In this document: piece by piece, positions 1-7,734 of the stretch
How the letters are laid out: every line of letters starts with the position of its first letter
How positions within the stretch are numbered: position 1 is the stretch's first letter
Source: an uncultured cyanobacterium
GTDB taxonomy: Bacteria; Cyanobacteriota; Vampirovibrionia; Vampirovibrionales; JAGQHJ01
Assembly (NCBI GenBank): GCA_937922745.1
Contig: CALAJO010000025.1
Coordinates: forward strand, 1-64,000
Reading direction: 5' to 3'
DNA: 64,000 nt
Made by a program: the position numbers and the translations under genes
Notes under the pieces: generated by a model
Database searches by the model: none
Told to the model about the DNA's origin: nothing
Seen by the model: the letters and a program-made list of their open reading frames with translations, nothing else

Positions 1-72
1 TCCTCGCTTTTGTTTGGGAAGATGAGGCTCGATTAACGCCCACTCTGTGTCTGATAAATTCTTCCAACCCAT
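1..72 (-). mobile_element. IS5-type transposase, N-terminal fragment running off the left edge
   Basis: The first 72 bases, read on the minus strand, encode a start methionine followed by residues containing LSDTEWALIEPHLPKQKRG. This is the characteristic beginning of IS5-group transposases (the DUF4096 N-terminal domain, usually 'L(T/S)DxxWxxIxPLLP'). A GGAGG ribosome-binding site lies 9 bases before the ATG at 72. The catalytic DDE domain would lie outside the window to the left. The terminal inverted repeat should lie between about 73 and 120, but its exact end cannot be fixed without the other end of the element. It is the only insertion sequence seen in the window. Confidence 0.75.
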
Positions 73-122
73 CCCTATTCGCCTCCAACTCTCAATCACA
101 ACCACAGCATCTTATCAGAAAA

Positions 123-497
123 TTACCGGATGAGTTCTAACGTATTCTCTGGCGTAACGACGATAACCTGCCCAATTCCCATATCCCTGGCAGAATTGAC
201 TATGGCGTCTATCAGGCGCGGTTCCGGGGTAGGCTGGTTGAAGATAAATGTCCAGTCCTGAAAGTTCCCTTCTGATGGAATTGAGAGTTGCGGGACGTGG
301 CCGTTAAAAGCAACAATATTGCCATTTTCATTTATTACATAATAAAGAGGCTGCTCTTCTTTTTTGAGCCGTTCCTGTAGTTGTTGCAGCGCTTCTTCCT
401 TACTGCTGCCCTTGAAATGTACGGAGCGAGGGCTCACGGCCCGGGTTGGCTGCCGTAACGAAGATTTTGCAGAAGTGCCTGCGGATTGGATCAACAT
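123..497 (-). CDS. Hypothetical protein with VHFKG motif
   Basis: This small protein of about 124 residues is not recognised. The start at 497 is preferred because AAGGGG lies 9 bases upstream; a GTG at 524 would add nine residues. There is no signal peptide or membrane segment. The N-terminal 30 residues are Ser/Pro-rich and contain SVHFKGSS, followed by a charged helix (KEEALQQLQERLKKEE) and a compact alpha/beta region ending at the C-terminus. The VHFKG element resembles the short [RH]F-x-[GA] motifs near the start of several other small proteins in this window. The neighbouring insertion sequence suggests a plastic region. Function unknown. Confidence 0.6.
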   Translation of the reverse strand: MLIQSAGTSAKSSLRQPTRAVSPRSVHFKGSSKEEALQQLQERLKKEEQPLYYVINENGNIVAFNGHVPQLSIPSEGNFQDWTFIFNQPTPEPRLIDAIVNSARDMGIGQVIVVTPENTLELIR

Positions 498-778
498 ATC
501 AAAATTCCCCTTCATTTTTTTCACTGAGTCATATAAAACAAACCAGAAGACGAATTTGCCTCATGAGCTTGGGAATTTTCCAAAATTTACAATGCCCTAT
601 TCTTAAATCAACCGCTTTGCCGGGGTGATTTGTTTACAAGGACATGCGGAGGCGTGCCAACACAGCGATGACTCCATGATCTGCTATCCCTGGCAATAAT
701 CCAAAAATCATTACAATCTCCTCTGAATGAAACTTGATGATCTGAATCACGTCTGTTATTGTTAGCTATGCAAGTAGG

Positions 779-1366
779 ATGAAGAGAATCACCATGCGAA
801 AAGGGTTGGCTTTAGCGGTATTGATTTCACTCCTGGGTGTTCCGGCGCTTTGCTATGCAGAAACAACCGCCTCCGCCTTGACTTCCGCCCCACAGGAGCA
901 TGGGTTTTCGATGCTCAGTTGGGTTCACTCCACCAGCATTGTCGAACAGTTGCAGACAATCCATCGTTACAGCCAGGCCAATTCTCCCGAGGCCTTGATG
1001 GGACTGATTTCCGCATTAAACTCGCCTTACCAGCTAGCACGCCGTAAAGCGGCCCGAAGCCTTATGGAAAAAGGGGCCGAAGCAGAAGCATTGACTCGGG
1101 AGGGGATGATTGAGCAGATCGCCCCGGCGTTGACGAGCAAGGATCAGTTTGTGAGCAAAAGCATTTTAAAACTGCTGGTTCAGTTGGATGTGCCGGATTC
1201 CAGGCAGGCAATCAAGCAGTTCTTCCAGCAGGCGGATAAAGATGCCCAGATGGATATTATTGAAGTCCTGGCGGAAACCCCGGCACTGGAAAAGAAGGTT
1301 GTCCCGCTGACCCAGTATTCCACTTACCCGGAAGTGCGCCAGATTGCCCTTGAAAAGGTGAAATAA
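779..1366 (+). CDS. Exported HEAT-repeat-like protein
   Basis: The 195-residue protein starts with a clear Sec signal peptide (basic start, hydrophobic core LALAVLISLLGVPALC, cleavage likely after CYA-E). The mature part is all-helical, with repeats that resemble HEAT/armadillo units: residues around 65-95 contain SPEALMGLISALNSP followed by ARRKAARSLMEKG, and a similar pattern follows (APALTSKDQFVSKSILKLLVQLDVPDSRQAI). This suggests a periplasmic scaffold or adaptor. An alternative ATG at 794 would shorten the signal peptide slightly. The gene converges on the GNAT gene that follows. No enzymatic motif is visible and the specific role is unknown. Confidence 0.7.
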   Translation: MKRITMRKGLALAVLISLLGVPALCYAETTASALTSAPQEHGFSMLSWVHSTSIVEQLQTIHRYSQANSPEALMGLISALNSPYQLARRKAARSLMEKGAEAEALTREGMIEQIAPALTSKDQFVSKSILKLLVQLDVPDSRQAIKQFFQQADKDAQMDIIEVLAETPALEKKVVPLTQYSTYPEVRQIALEKVK

Positions 1367-1375
1367 AAAAGCGGC

Positions 1376-1864
1376 TTAATGCAATAACGGTTTATAGTAC
1401 ACCTGATCGGCCGAGTTATTGTTTGGCATTTCGTCGGCAGCGTGGACAAAGCCGTTTCGCAAATAAAATGGGGCGGTATAGGTAATCCGGGAATTGACCT
1501 GAAGCTTCATCCGGCGGTATCCGCGTTGAATGGCTTCGGCGACGCAGGTATCCAGCAGCAACTTCCCGATGGCCTTACCCCTGAAACGTTTAAGCAAATA
1601 AATTTTACGCAGTTCGCAGGTCTGGTCATCCACCCGCACAATCCCGGCACAGCCCACCACGCCCAAGTCCGGGTCTTCCGCCACGAAGAAGGCATCAAAC
1701 GGGTTGTGGGACTGCATGGCCTCCAGTTCCTGCTGATCCTTCGCCGAGGGTAGGAAGCCCCACTCCTGCAATACGGATAGAACGACAAACTCCACGCTGG
1801 AGGCATCATCCTGGCTAAATGCCCGGATGGGAATGTCGTATTGTATCGGGTTTGGTACTGACAT
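1376..1864 (-). CDS. GNAT family N-acetyltransferase
   Basis: The 162-residue product has the GNAT fold. After an N-terminal strand and helix comes the strand pair around GVVGCAGIVRVDDQTCELRKI, then the acetyl-CoA pyrophosphate loop FRGKAIGKLLLDTC (the R/Q-x-x-G-x-G/A signature), and a C-terminal FYLRNGF strand typical of the family. It should transfer an acetyl group from acetyl-CoA to an amine; the substrate cannot be deduced. A TTG at 1918 would give a longer start, but the ATG at 1864 sits where GNAT domains normally begin. It is convergent with the exported protein upstream and not in an obvious operon. Confidence 0.85.
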   Translation of the reverse strand: MSVPNPIQYDIPIRAFSQDDASSVEFVVLSVLQEWGFLPSAKDQQELEAMQSHNPFDAFFVAEDPDLGVVGCAGIVRVDDQTCELRKIYLLKRFRGKAIGKLLLDTCVAEAIQRGYRRMKLQVNSRITYTAPFYLRNGFVHAADEMPNNNSADQVYYKPLLH

Positions 1865-2120
1865 CGAAGATATCCAATGGCTTGTTTCAAATTTGTTCAA
1901 AATTTGAAGAAAAGTCAATTCTAGCCTATATAAAGGCTGTGTGCAACGAAGTATTACATATTATAAACCTCATCTATATCTAAAAGCTATCAGCCAACCA
2001 GGCAAGCCTTTTACTTCGCATCTGGAAGTCTAAAGCTGGCCGAAGCGTATCCCAACCAAAAAATCAAGTAGAATAATAAGATAGAGCGCTTACAGTGTGG
2101 AAAGGATAAGACAAGGCCGT

Positions 2121-3098
2121 ATGTCATCTTCCTATGTGGAATCTGTGCAGGAGGTGGAAGCCCAGTGGCAAGCCCTTGTAGATACCGGGCTGGGCCAGAT
2201 GGAGCGTGGCGAATGGCAGGCGGCTGAAACGTTTTTCCAGCAAGCTGTCGAAATGGCATCCGGCTTTGGCTCTAATGACTTGCGGATGGCGGAATCCTTG
2301 AACTTGCTGGGCTTGGCTTATACACGCCTACTTAATTTCGTGGAGGCCGAGCCGCTGTTGCGACGCGCCATGTCCATTCGAGAAACCGCGTTGGGAGGGG
2401 ATCACCCTTATGTCGCGGAGAGCTTTGGCAACCTGGCCCGTCTTTATCTGGCCCAGGGTAAAACAGCGAAAGCGGATGCCGTGGCACGGGAATCCCTGGC
2501 GCTTTTCCAACAATGCCTTGATCCCAATCACCCAGCCATTGCCGATGGCATGACGTTATTGGGTGACATTGCCTACGAACTGGGCCGTCCAACTGAAGCT
2601 GCGGGCTTTTACGAGCAGGCTTTCCAGATTCGGGAAGCGGCGCTGGGTCTGCATCATCCCCAAACGGCCGGCAGCCTTCGGGACTTGATGCAGCTGTACA
2701 AGGCCATCGGGGACGTGGAAAAGATGGATGTCTACGCGCACCAGCTTAAAACCGTGGAGGAGGTTCGTTACCTGGCCTCGCTCCTGATGCTGAGTGCGGA
2801 TGCCGAAGGGATTGCGGAATCGGAAACTCAAGATGAATTGCCGGTGTTCACCGAATCGGAAGTCCTTGCGGAAACCGAGCCTCATGAATTGACGACCGTG
2901 CAAACCGTCAGCATCCCAGCTCCTCTGGAGACTGACATTTCCCTGGTTCAAACCCTCAGCGAAGAAGAATTGGAAAAGCGACCTTTACATAACCGGCTCA
3001 AACGCCGGATAGTGGGGTTTACCCTTCATCAAGCAGCTGTTTCCCCTCGCCGAAGATGGGGCTTATCCTCCCGAATTTTACCGCGCGGGCATTCATGA
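2121..3098 (+). CDS. TPR protein (kinesin-light-chain-type repeats), C-terminus possibly frameshifted
   Basis: About 325 residues. The first 220 form tandem tetratricopeptide repeats of the kinesin-light-chain type, recognisable by repeated ALGxxHP and LxxLGxxAYxxG elements, followed by a Glu-rich linker. TPRs usually mediate protein-protein contacts; the partner is unknown. The start at 2121 has AAGG five bases upstream; a GTG at 2097 is an alternative. The last 30 residues are abruptly Arg-rich (SPRRRWGLSSRILPRG) and do not look like the rest. The +1 frame over the same DNA reads PFIKQLFPLAEDGAYPPEFY and onward, which looks like genuine protein, so a one-base shift near 3010-3022 is suspected. 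Confidence 0.75.
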   Translation: MSSSYVESVQEVEAQWQALVDTGLGQMERGEWQAAETFFQQAVEMASGFGSNDLRMAESLNLLGLAYTRLLNFVEAEPLLRRAMSIRETALGGDHPYVAESFGNLARLYLAQGKTAKADAVARESLALFQQCLDPNHPAIADGMTLLGDIAYELGRPTEAAGFYEQAFQIREAALGLHHPQTAGSLRDLMQLYKAIGDVEKMDVYAHQLKTVEEVRYLASLLMLSADAEGIAESETQDELPVFTESEVLAETEPHELTTVQTVSIPAPLETDISLVQTLSEEELEKRPLHNRLKRRIVGFTLHQAAVSPRRRWGLSSRILPRGHS

Positions 3099-3548
3099 TT
3101 TGCCCCAATGCCAATCCTTTTTGATGATGGCAATTCGTCTTCGCACCATTTCCTGCTTTAGAGCGAAATCATCCGTATAAAATATTCGGTGTGAATTTTT
3201 GATAATAACCGCTTCACCTTCTATCAACTTGAAACCGCTCACAAGATAATCTGCGCCGCATTCCAACAAGGCTGCAGCCTGATCCAAGGTTTCGATATTT
3301 CCAGCGCGGTACTTCCCAATAACCATTGTCAAAATATCCAAGGGCGTCTTGGTCGATAACACCCTTGTTAAGTCTGCATTCAGGGTTGCGTCGTCCTGCA
3401 CAATACCACCCAGATCCCGGATAAGGCTCCGCTTAACCAAGTTCTCCCTTTCCTTAACACGCGTATCACCTGAAAAGCGAGTACTGTGAAGTGGAGTAAC
3501 TTGTTTATTTGGCTTAAATAGACTATTAACGGGATTAAAAGTCATCAT
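3093..3548 (-). CDS. Hypothetical protein, member A of a three-gene paralogue array
   Basis: The 151-residue product begins MMTFNPVNS and carries HSTRFSGD near residue 25. The start has AGGGGG six bases upstream. The central part (DDATLNADL, then TPLDILTMVIGKYRAGN and QAAALLECGAD) aligns by eye with the same region in the two upstream neighbours on this strand (3661-4161 and 4210-4681), so the three look like an old tandem duplication. All-helical, soluble, no signal peptide, no catalytic motif. The stop overlaps the end of the TPR gene by six bases. No function can be assigned. Confidence 0.65.
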   Translation of the reverse strand: MMTFNPVNSLFKPNKQVTPLHSTRFSGDTRVKERENLVKRSLIRDLGGIVQDDATLNADLTRVLSTKTPLDILTMVIGKYRAGNIETLDQAAALLECGADYLVSGFKLIEGEAVIIKNSHRIFYTDDFALKQEMVRRRIAIIKKDWHWGKS

Positions 3549-3573
3549 TCGTTACCCCCTGTGCGTAAGATGT

Positions 3574-3612
3574 GCCAATAAAAACCAAACCCTCTCTCAA
3601 ATTGCGAGAGGG
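3574..3612 (-). terminator. Intrinsic terminator between paralogues B and A
   Basis: On the minus strand a 7-bp stem CCCTCTC/GAGAGGG (3606-3612 with 3590-3596) with a 9-base loop is followed by a T-rich tract (TTTGGTTTTTATT). It lies just downstream of the gene ending at 3661 and upstream of the gene starting at 3548, so the paralogues are probably not one uninterrupted transcript. Confidence 0.6.
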
Positions 3613-3660
3613 CAGGAAAGAGGACTTGGCAGAAGATAAAAGATAAGAGGAAATCGACGA

Positions 3661-4161
3661 CTATTTTGCGCTTGGACGTCTAGGTGTACGTTTTGGAAGT
3701 ATATCCGCCAACTCCGGCAAGCCCACCATCTGCAATGCCGAGCGGGTTGCGGGAAATTGAACACGGAGGTTATCATCAGCAGCGTAAACTTTATTACAAA
3801 GCCGCTTTAGCTTCTCAACCTGATCTGACGGCATATCAGGTTTTAATTTTGGCTGCCCCAATTCCAGTAAAACCGCAACTTCATAAAAATCAGGGAATTC
3901 ATCCACCTTCATTTGAGCCGCAATAAGAACGCGTATTTCATCCACTGACATTTTGCTCAGTTCGCTTTTGAAATGTACCTCTTCAGAAGGAGCGCCAGAA
4001 AGTTCGACTCTTAAGCGAGTTAATATACTTTCCATAGCAGCTTCGCGTCTATCAAATGAGCTTAGCTCATCATCGTCATCAATAACATTGCCCATTCGCA
4101 CGGGAGCCTTGGCTTGCATGGCATACTGCTTCATGGGCATCATCGGCTGGATTCTAAACAT
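3661..4161 (-). CDS. Hypothetical protein, member B of the paralogue array
   Basis: The 166-residue protein starts MFRIQPMMPM, with TAGGAG six bases before the ATG. It is Met-rich at the start, then acidic (IDDDDELSSFD), then helical. The segment MSVDEIRVLIAAQMK with YEVAVLLELG aligns with the core of members A and C, and its late segment ALQMVGLPEL matches ACEMVGITLE of member C. The C-terminus is basic (PKRTPRRPSAK). No signal peptide or enzymatic motif is visible. It lacks the RF-x-G motif seen in A. Role unknown; context suggests a lineage-specific family. Confidence 0.65.
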   Translation of the reverse strand: MFRIQPMMPMKQYAMQAKAPVRMGNVIDDDDELSSFDRREAAMESILTRLRVELSGAPSEEVHFKSELSKMSVDEIRVLIAAQMKVDEFPDFYEVAVLLELGQPKLKPDMPSDQVEKLKRLCNKVYAADDNLRVQFPATRSALQMVGLPELADILPKRTPRRPSAK

Positions 4162-4209
4162 TTTCGACTCCTACTGGCTATAACTTCTATTACTTCGGTA
4201 CTCTGCAAA

Positions 4210-4681
4210 TTAAAACTCAAGCGTTATTCCAACCATTTCACATGCTCGCCGCAATGCATTTTCAGCCAGGGGCAGTTGATTGGCTTTAAGATACTGTTCC
4301 ATCCCAATGGCGCGTTGTGTAAATGCAGGGCCGGGTCTTTCCGTTTCAGGCAGTGTGTCAGACAACGCGAATAGCAGTCTGGAAACCTGGTAGAAATGCG
4401 TGGCATTAGGATCTCGCATCTTTTGTACAATCATCGTTGTTAGTTTATCCCTTCCCAAATCGGAGAGTGTTTGGATTAAACTCGGCTCATAGGCATCATC
4501 AACCAATATGCCTGTTGGAATGCCAGACACTTCATTCAGCAAAGCGGACAGGGCTTGCTGTTTTTTCAGGGTTTGGTTTTGGGGCTGCGGCAAAGCGGGA
4601 TTGATGAATTGCCTGTGGCTGCCCCATAGGGCCTCTTCTGGTAGACACTCCCATTACCGGATTAAAAAGCGCTCTCATCAT
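4210..4681 (-). CDS. Hypothetical protein, member C of the paralogue array, with apparent +1 frameshift
   Basis: The uninterrupted part (4210-4593) lacks an ATG and could start only at a TTG. A second frame beginning at ATG 4681, behind a GAGG site, reads MMRALFNPVMGVSTRRG and later HQSRFAAAPKPNPEK, then stops. That beginning matches paralogue A (MMTFNPV, HSTRF), and the downstream frame (KKQQALSALLNEVSG, then DDAYEPSLIQ and LTTMIVQKMRD) matches A's core. Joining them needs a +1 shift, most simply one extra A in the six-A run at 4561-4566. The gene is therefore either inactivated, phase-variable, decoded by programmed frameshifting, or affected by a sequence error. Function unknown. Confidence 0.6.
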
Positions 4682-4747
4682 TTAACCTCACAGTTCACTC
4701 GTGTTGAAGTAAAACCGGAGCCCGCTTCGAAATTGCCTGAGATCGAT

Positions 4748-5842
4748 CTATTTTCTCGGGTTATCTTTGCAAAGCTGGGCAAGCTCTTCGTATAAGGCGC
4801 GTTCCCTCGGTGAGAGTTTGCCCGGAGCAATAATCTGCACGGTGACGTATTGGTCACCCGTTGCACCGTTCAGGGTGACGCCTTGCCCTTTTAATTTAAA
4901 CACTTTCCCGGAACTGGTCTGCGGCGGAATCGTCATTTTGACCTTGCCGTGCAACGTGGGCACATCCACTTCCGCGCCAAGCACCGCCTCGGTAACGGTA
5001 ATGGGGAGGTCGCAGGTTACGGTGAGGCCATCTATCTTTAAGGCTTGATCCTCCGCCAGCTTAACGTTGAGAAAGAGATCGCCGGGCTCACCGCCGCCCT
5101 TGCCGCGCCCCCCTTCTTTGGCCACACGAATCTTGGAGCCGGCCTTAATCCCGGCCGGAACACGAACATCAATCTTACGAAGGGTGATGAGCTGCTTTTC
5201 CCCATGACAGACCGGGCAAGCAACCCCGTTCAGGCGGCCGGTGGCCGAGCAGCGTTTACAGACTTCGGTATGCTGGACATTCACCGTCTTGACCGTCCCG
5301 TTACCGGCTTCTTCACGCGTAATCACCATATCGATGTGAATGTCCTCCCCACGGGCTGATTTGGACGTCGAGGCCCTGGCATCGGGCCTGGTCGTTTTTT
5401 CCTTGGCGGTATTATCCGCAGCAGGCTTCTCCTTGCGAAACAGGGCGTCAAACATCTCCTTAAAGCCCGCTGGCGTGGAATCCTTTTCTCCTGGACTTTC
5501 AGAAGTTTGGGGCGATTTATTCCTGGCAGCCTTGGGTTCAGGTTTGCGGGCCGGTGGCGGGCTCTCTGTTTTAGGACGCTTCTTGGGTTCCGGCTTGGAA
5601 GCTTCGGCCTGCCTATTCTTTAACACACCTAACGAAATATCATACTGCTGGCGCTTTTCGCGGTCGGATAACACTGCATAGGCTTCGCCAATCTGTTTGA
5701 AAAGGGCTTCGGCCTGGGGATTATCCGGATTGATATCGGGGTGGTATTTGCGGGCCAGGCGTCGATAGGAGGCCTTGATCTGATCGGCGTCTGCCGAGGC
5801 GGCCACCTCTAAAATCTCATAATAATTGCGCTTGGGATCCAC
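4748..5842 (-). CDS. DnaJ-like co-chaperone with half-size zinc finger
   Basis: The 364-residue protein is a Hsp40. Residues 7-70 form a J-domain with the HPD motif at 34-36 that stimulates DnaK ATPase. Residues 80-170 are a Lys/Pro/Glu-rich linker replacing the usual Gly/Phe stretch. Only two CxxC pairs follow (C195/C198 and C209/C212, CKRC and CPVC), giving one zinc site where classical DnaJ has two. The C-terminal substrate-binding domains are complete ([43 protein letters not shown]). The GTG start has AAGGA seven bases upstream. It is probably not the main DnaJ but a variant client-specific one, acting in the cytoplasm. Confidence 0.85.
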   Translation of the reverse strand: MDPKRNYYEILEVAASADADQIKASYRRLARKYHPDINPDNPQAEALFKQIGEAYAVLSDREKRQQYDISLGVLKNRQAEASKPEPKKRPKTESPPPARKPEPKAARNKSPQTSESPGEKDSTPAGFKEMFDALFRKEKPAADNTAKEKTTRPDARASTSKSARGEDIHIDMVITREEAGNGTVKTVNVQHTEVCKRCSATGRLNGVACPVCHGEKQLITLRKIDVRVPAGIKAGSKIRVAKEGGRGKGGGEPGDLFLNVKLAEDQALKIDGLTVTCDLPITVTEAVLGAEVDVPTLHGKVKMTIPPQTSSGKVFKLKGQGVTLNGATGDQYVTVQIIAPGKLSPRERALYEELAQLCKDNPRK

Positions 5843-5899
5843 AAGGGTTTCCTTCGGAACCGCGTTATCTTTCTATTCTACCGGGAGCAGGGCTGCTTG

Positions 5900-7018
5900 C
5901 TATCCTTCAGATCTGCGAATTCTGACAATCAGGATACCTGCGCCCACTGCAAACAATACTGGCAGCAGGGCGGCTAAAACTGCCGGAAGCATCCCGATAC
6001 TGCCAAAGGTGGTGAACACCGGCACCAAAATGTTATAAAGCAGCAATAGCACGGCGCTGTAGGTCAGGCCCAGGTTACGGCGCGCCCGTGTACGCTCCAA
6101 GCCGATGCCTGTTCCCAGCAGGGCGAAAATAACCGGGACAATCGGCATAAAAAAGCGCTGGAACAATCGCACTTCGTAAAACTTGGCGTCTTCCGTCTGT
6201 CCGCCGCTTTTCAGCAGTGCAACATATTGTCGCAACTGCCTGACGCTAAATTCGTCCGGGTGCCCGGTAGGGAAAGACAACAGGGCATAGGGAATAAAAC
6301 TGGTTTCGTATGCCTTGGCCCTGAATGAAGCAACCTGCTCATAAATCCCCTTGGCGTCCAACTGATATTCAACGCCGCGCCGCAGTTGCCAAGCCCCGGC
6401 ATCCCAGTTCCAGTTCCCGTCCTTGGCGGTCACGATTCGGCTAATGCGCATCTTACCTGCTTTGCCGGTATAAAAAAGAAAGATAAACTTGTCCTGGCGC
6501 CCCCGGGCCGTAGGAGAAATAACCAAAAACTTCTTGATGGTGCCTTGCCCGTCTTTTTCCACAAAGGTGACCTGGGGGTTCACGATGCGCTTTTCATCAA
6601 ATTGGGTTCGATTGTTCAATTGGCGCAATTCATATGCGGCCCAGGGGGAAAACACTTCCTGGTTTATAAAGAACAGAACCGAAACAAAAGCCCCGAAAAC
6701 CCCAATCGGGATCATTACCCGGCGAAAGGAAACGCCGCTGGCCAATACCGTAATCAGCTCTCCGTTAAGGCTAATTTGCCGAAACAGGAAGACGCTGGCA
6801 AACAGCATCGAAATGGGGAGGCAGTAACTCAACACTTCAGGCAGGTGATAGAGCAGGTAGGCAAAGCCTTCGTCCATGGTGAACTTCTTGTCGGAAACGC
6901 CCTGGATGGCATTCGACAGGATCTCAGGCGCCAACCAGCACAGGGTAAAAACCAGGACCGTAAAAAACGCGATTTTGCCTAAACGCAGGAGCAGGTAACG
7001 ATCGAGAATGGTGATCAC
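5900..7018 (-). CDS. lptF: LptF/LptG family LPS-export permease
   Basis: The 372-residue inner-membrane protein has the YjgP/YjgQ layout. Transmembrane helices lie near the N-terminus (about residues 13-32, 55-75 and 97-115), then a periplasmic jellyroll-like domain, then three C-terminal helices (PIVPVIFALLGTGIGLE onward). Together with LptB it extracts lipopolysaccharide from the inner membrane and passes it to LptA. The GTG start overlaps the stop of lptB by four bases (GTGA), implying translational coupling. Only one permease gene is present, so it may form a homodimer or pair with a partner encoded elsewhere. The F-versus-G label is not certain. Confidence 0.88.
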   Translation of the reverse strand: MITILDRYLLLRLGKIAFFTVLVFTLCWLAPEILSNAIQGVSDKKFTMDEGFAYLLYHLPEVLSYCLPISMLFASVFLFRQISLNGELITVLASGVSFRRVMIPIGVFGAFVSVLFFINQEVFSPWAAYELRQLNNRTQFDEKRIVNPQVTFVEKDGQGTIKKFLVISPTARGRQDKFIFLFYTGKAGKMRISRIVTAKDGNWNWDAGAWQLRRGVEYQLDAKGIYEQVASFRAKAYETSFIPYALLSFPTGHPDEFSVRQLRQYVALLKSGGQTEDAKFYEVRLFQRFFMPIVPVIFALLGTGIGLERTRARRNLGLTYSAVLLLLYNILVPVFTTFGSIGMLPAVLAALLPVLFAVGAGILIVRIRRSEG

Positions 7019-7734
7019 AGTCGGAAGTCGTTCCCCAGATAATATTGACGGACAAGGTCATTGTCGGCCACTTCGGCCGCCGTTCCGGAGAAGATAATCC
7101 GGCCATCGTGAATAATATAAGCCCTATCCACAATGTTCAGCGTGGCTTTCGGGTTATGGTCGGTTAGAAGGACGCCGAGGCCGCGCTGCTTCAACTGTTC
7201 GATGAGTTTCTGGATGTCTTGTATCGCCAGGGGATCAATCCCGGTAAAGGGCTCATCCAGCAGCAGATACTTGGGATTGGCGGCAATGGCGCGTGCAATT
7301 TCCACACGCCGGCGCTCCCCACCGGAAAGCTGGATTGCCATGGATTTGCGGTGTCTGGCGATTCCAAACTCTTCCAGCAGCATTTCCAATTGCTCCTGCT
7401 TCACATCGGCAGGGCCTTCCTGGAATTCCTGGACCAGTTTCAGGTTTTCTTCCACCGTTAACCGACGAAACACGGAGGTTTCCTGCGGAAGGTAGCCCAT
7501 CCCGGCCCGTGCCCGCTGGTGAATGCTTAGCCTGGAGACATCCTCATCCAGGATGCTGATCTGCCCCTGATCCGGCCGAATAATCCCGACGACGGCATAG
7601 AACGAGGTTGTCTTTCCTGCGCCGTTTGGCCCTAGTAAGCCAACCACCTCGCCAGGATTAACGGTAAAGGAGACATCCTTAACCACGGGACGGCCGCCAT
7701 AATGCTTATGCAGCCCTTTTACAGTGAGTGTCAT
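7015..7734 (-). CDS. lptB: LPS export ABC transporter ATPase LptB
   Basis: The 239-residue protein is a complete ABC ATPase with Walker A GPNGAGKTT at residues 35-43, Q-loop near LPQETSVF, signature LSGGERRRVE, Walker B YLLLDEP and the H-loop LLTDHN. The LPQETSVFRRLTVEENL stretch and the C-terminal YLGNDFRL are typical of LptB. It powers lipopolysaccharide extraction by the LptF/G permease at the inner membrane. It overlaps both neighbours by four bases (lptA-like upstream, lptF downstream), so the three genes form a tight operon. Confidence 0.95.
   Translation of the reverse strand: MTLTVKGLHKHYGGRPVVKDVSFTVNPGEVVGLLGPNGAGKTTSFYAVVGIIRPDQGQISILDEDVSRLSIHQRARAGMGYLPQETSVFRRLTVEENLKLVQEFQEGPADVKQEQLEMLLEEFGIARHRKSMAIQLSGGERRRVEIARAIAANPKYLLLDEPFTGIDPLAIQDIQKLIEQLKQRGLGVLLTDHNPKATLNIVDRAYIIHDGRIIFSGTAAEVADNDLVRQYYLGNDFRL

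Noticed and set aside
4555..4570. Programmed -1 frameshift at A-AAA-AAC in the third paralogue
   Set aside because: The two frames join by a +1 shift, not -1, and the heptamer is not in the required phase.
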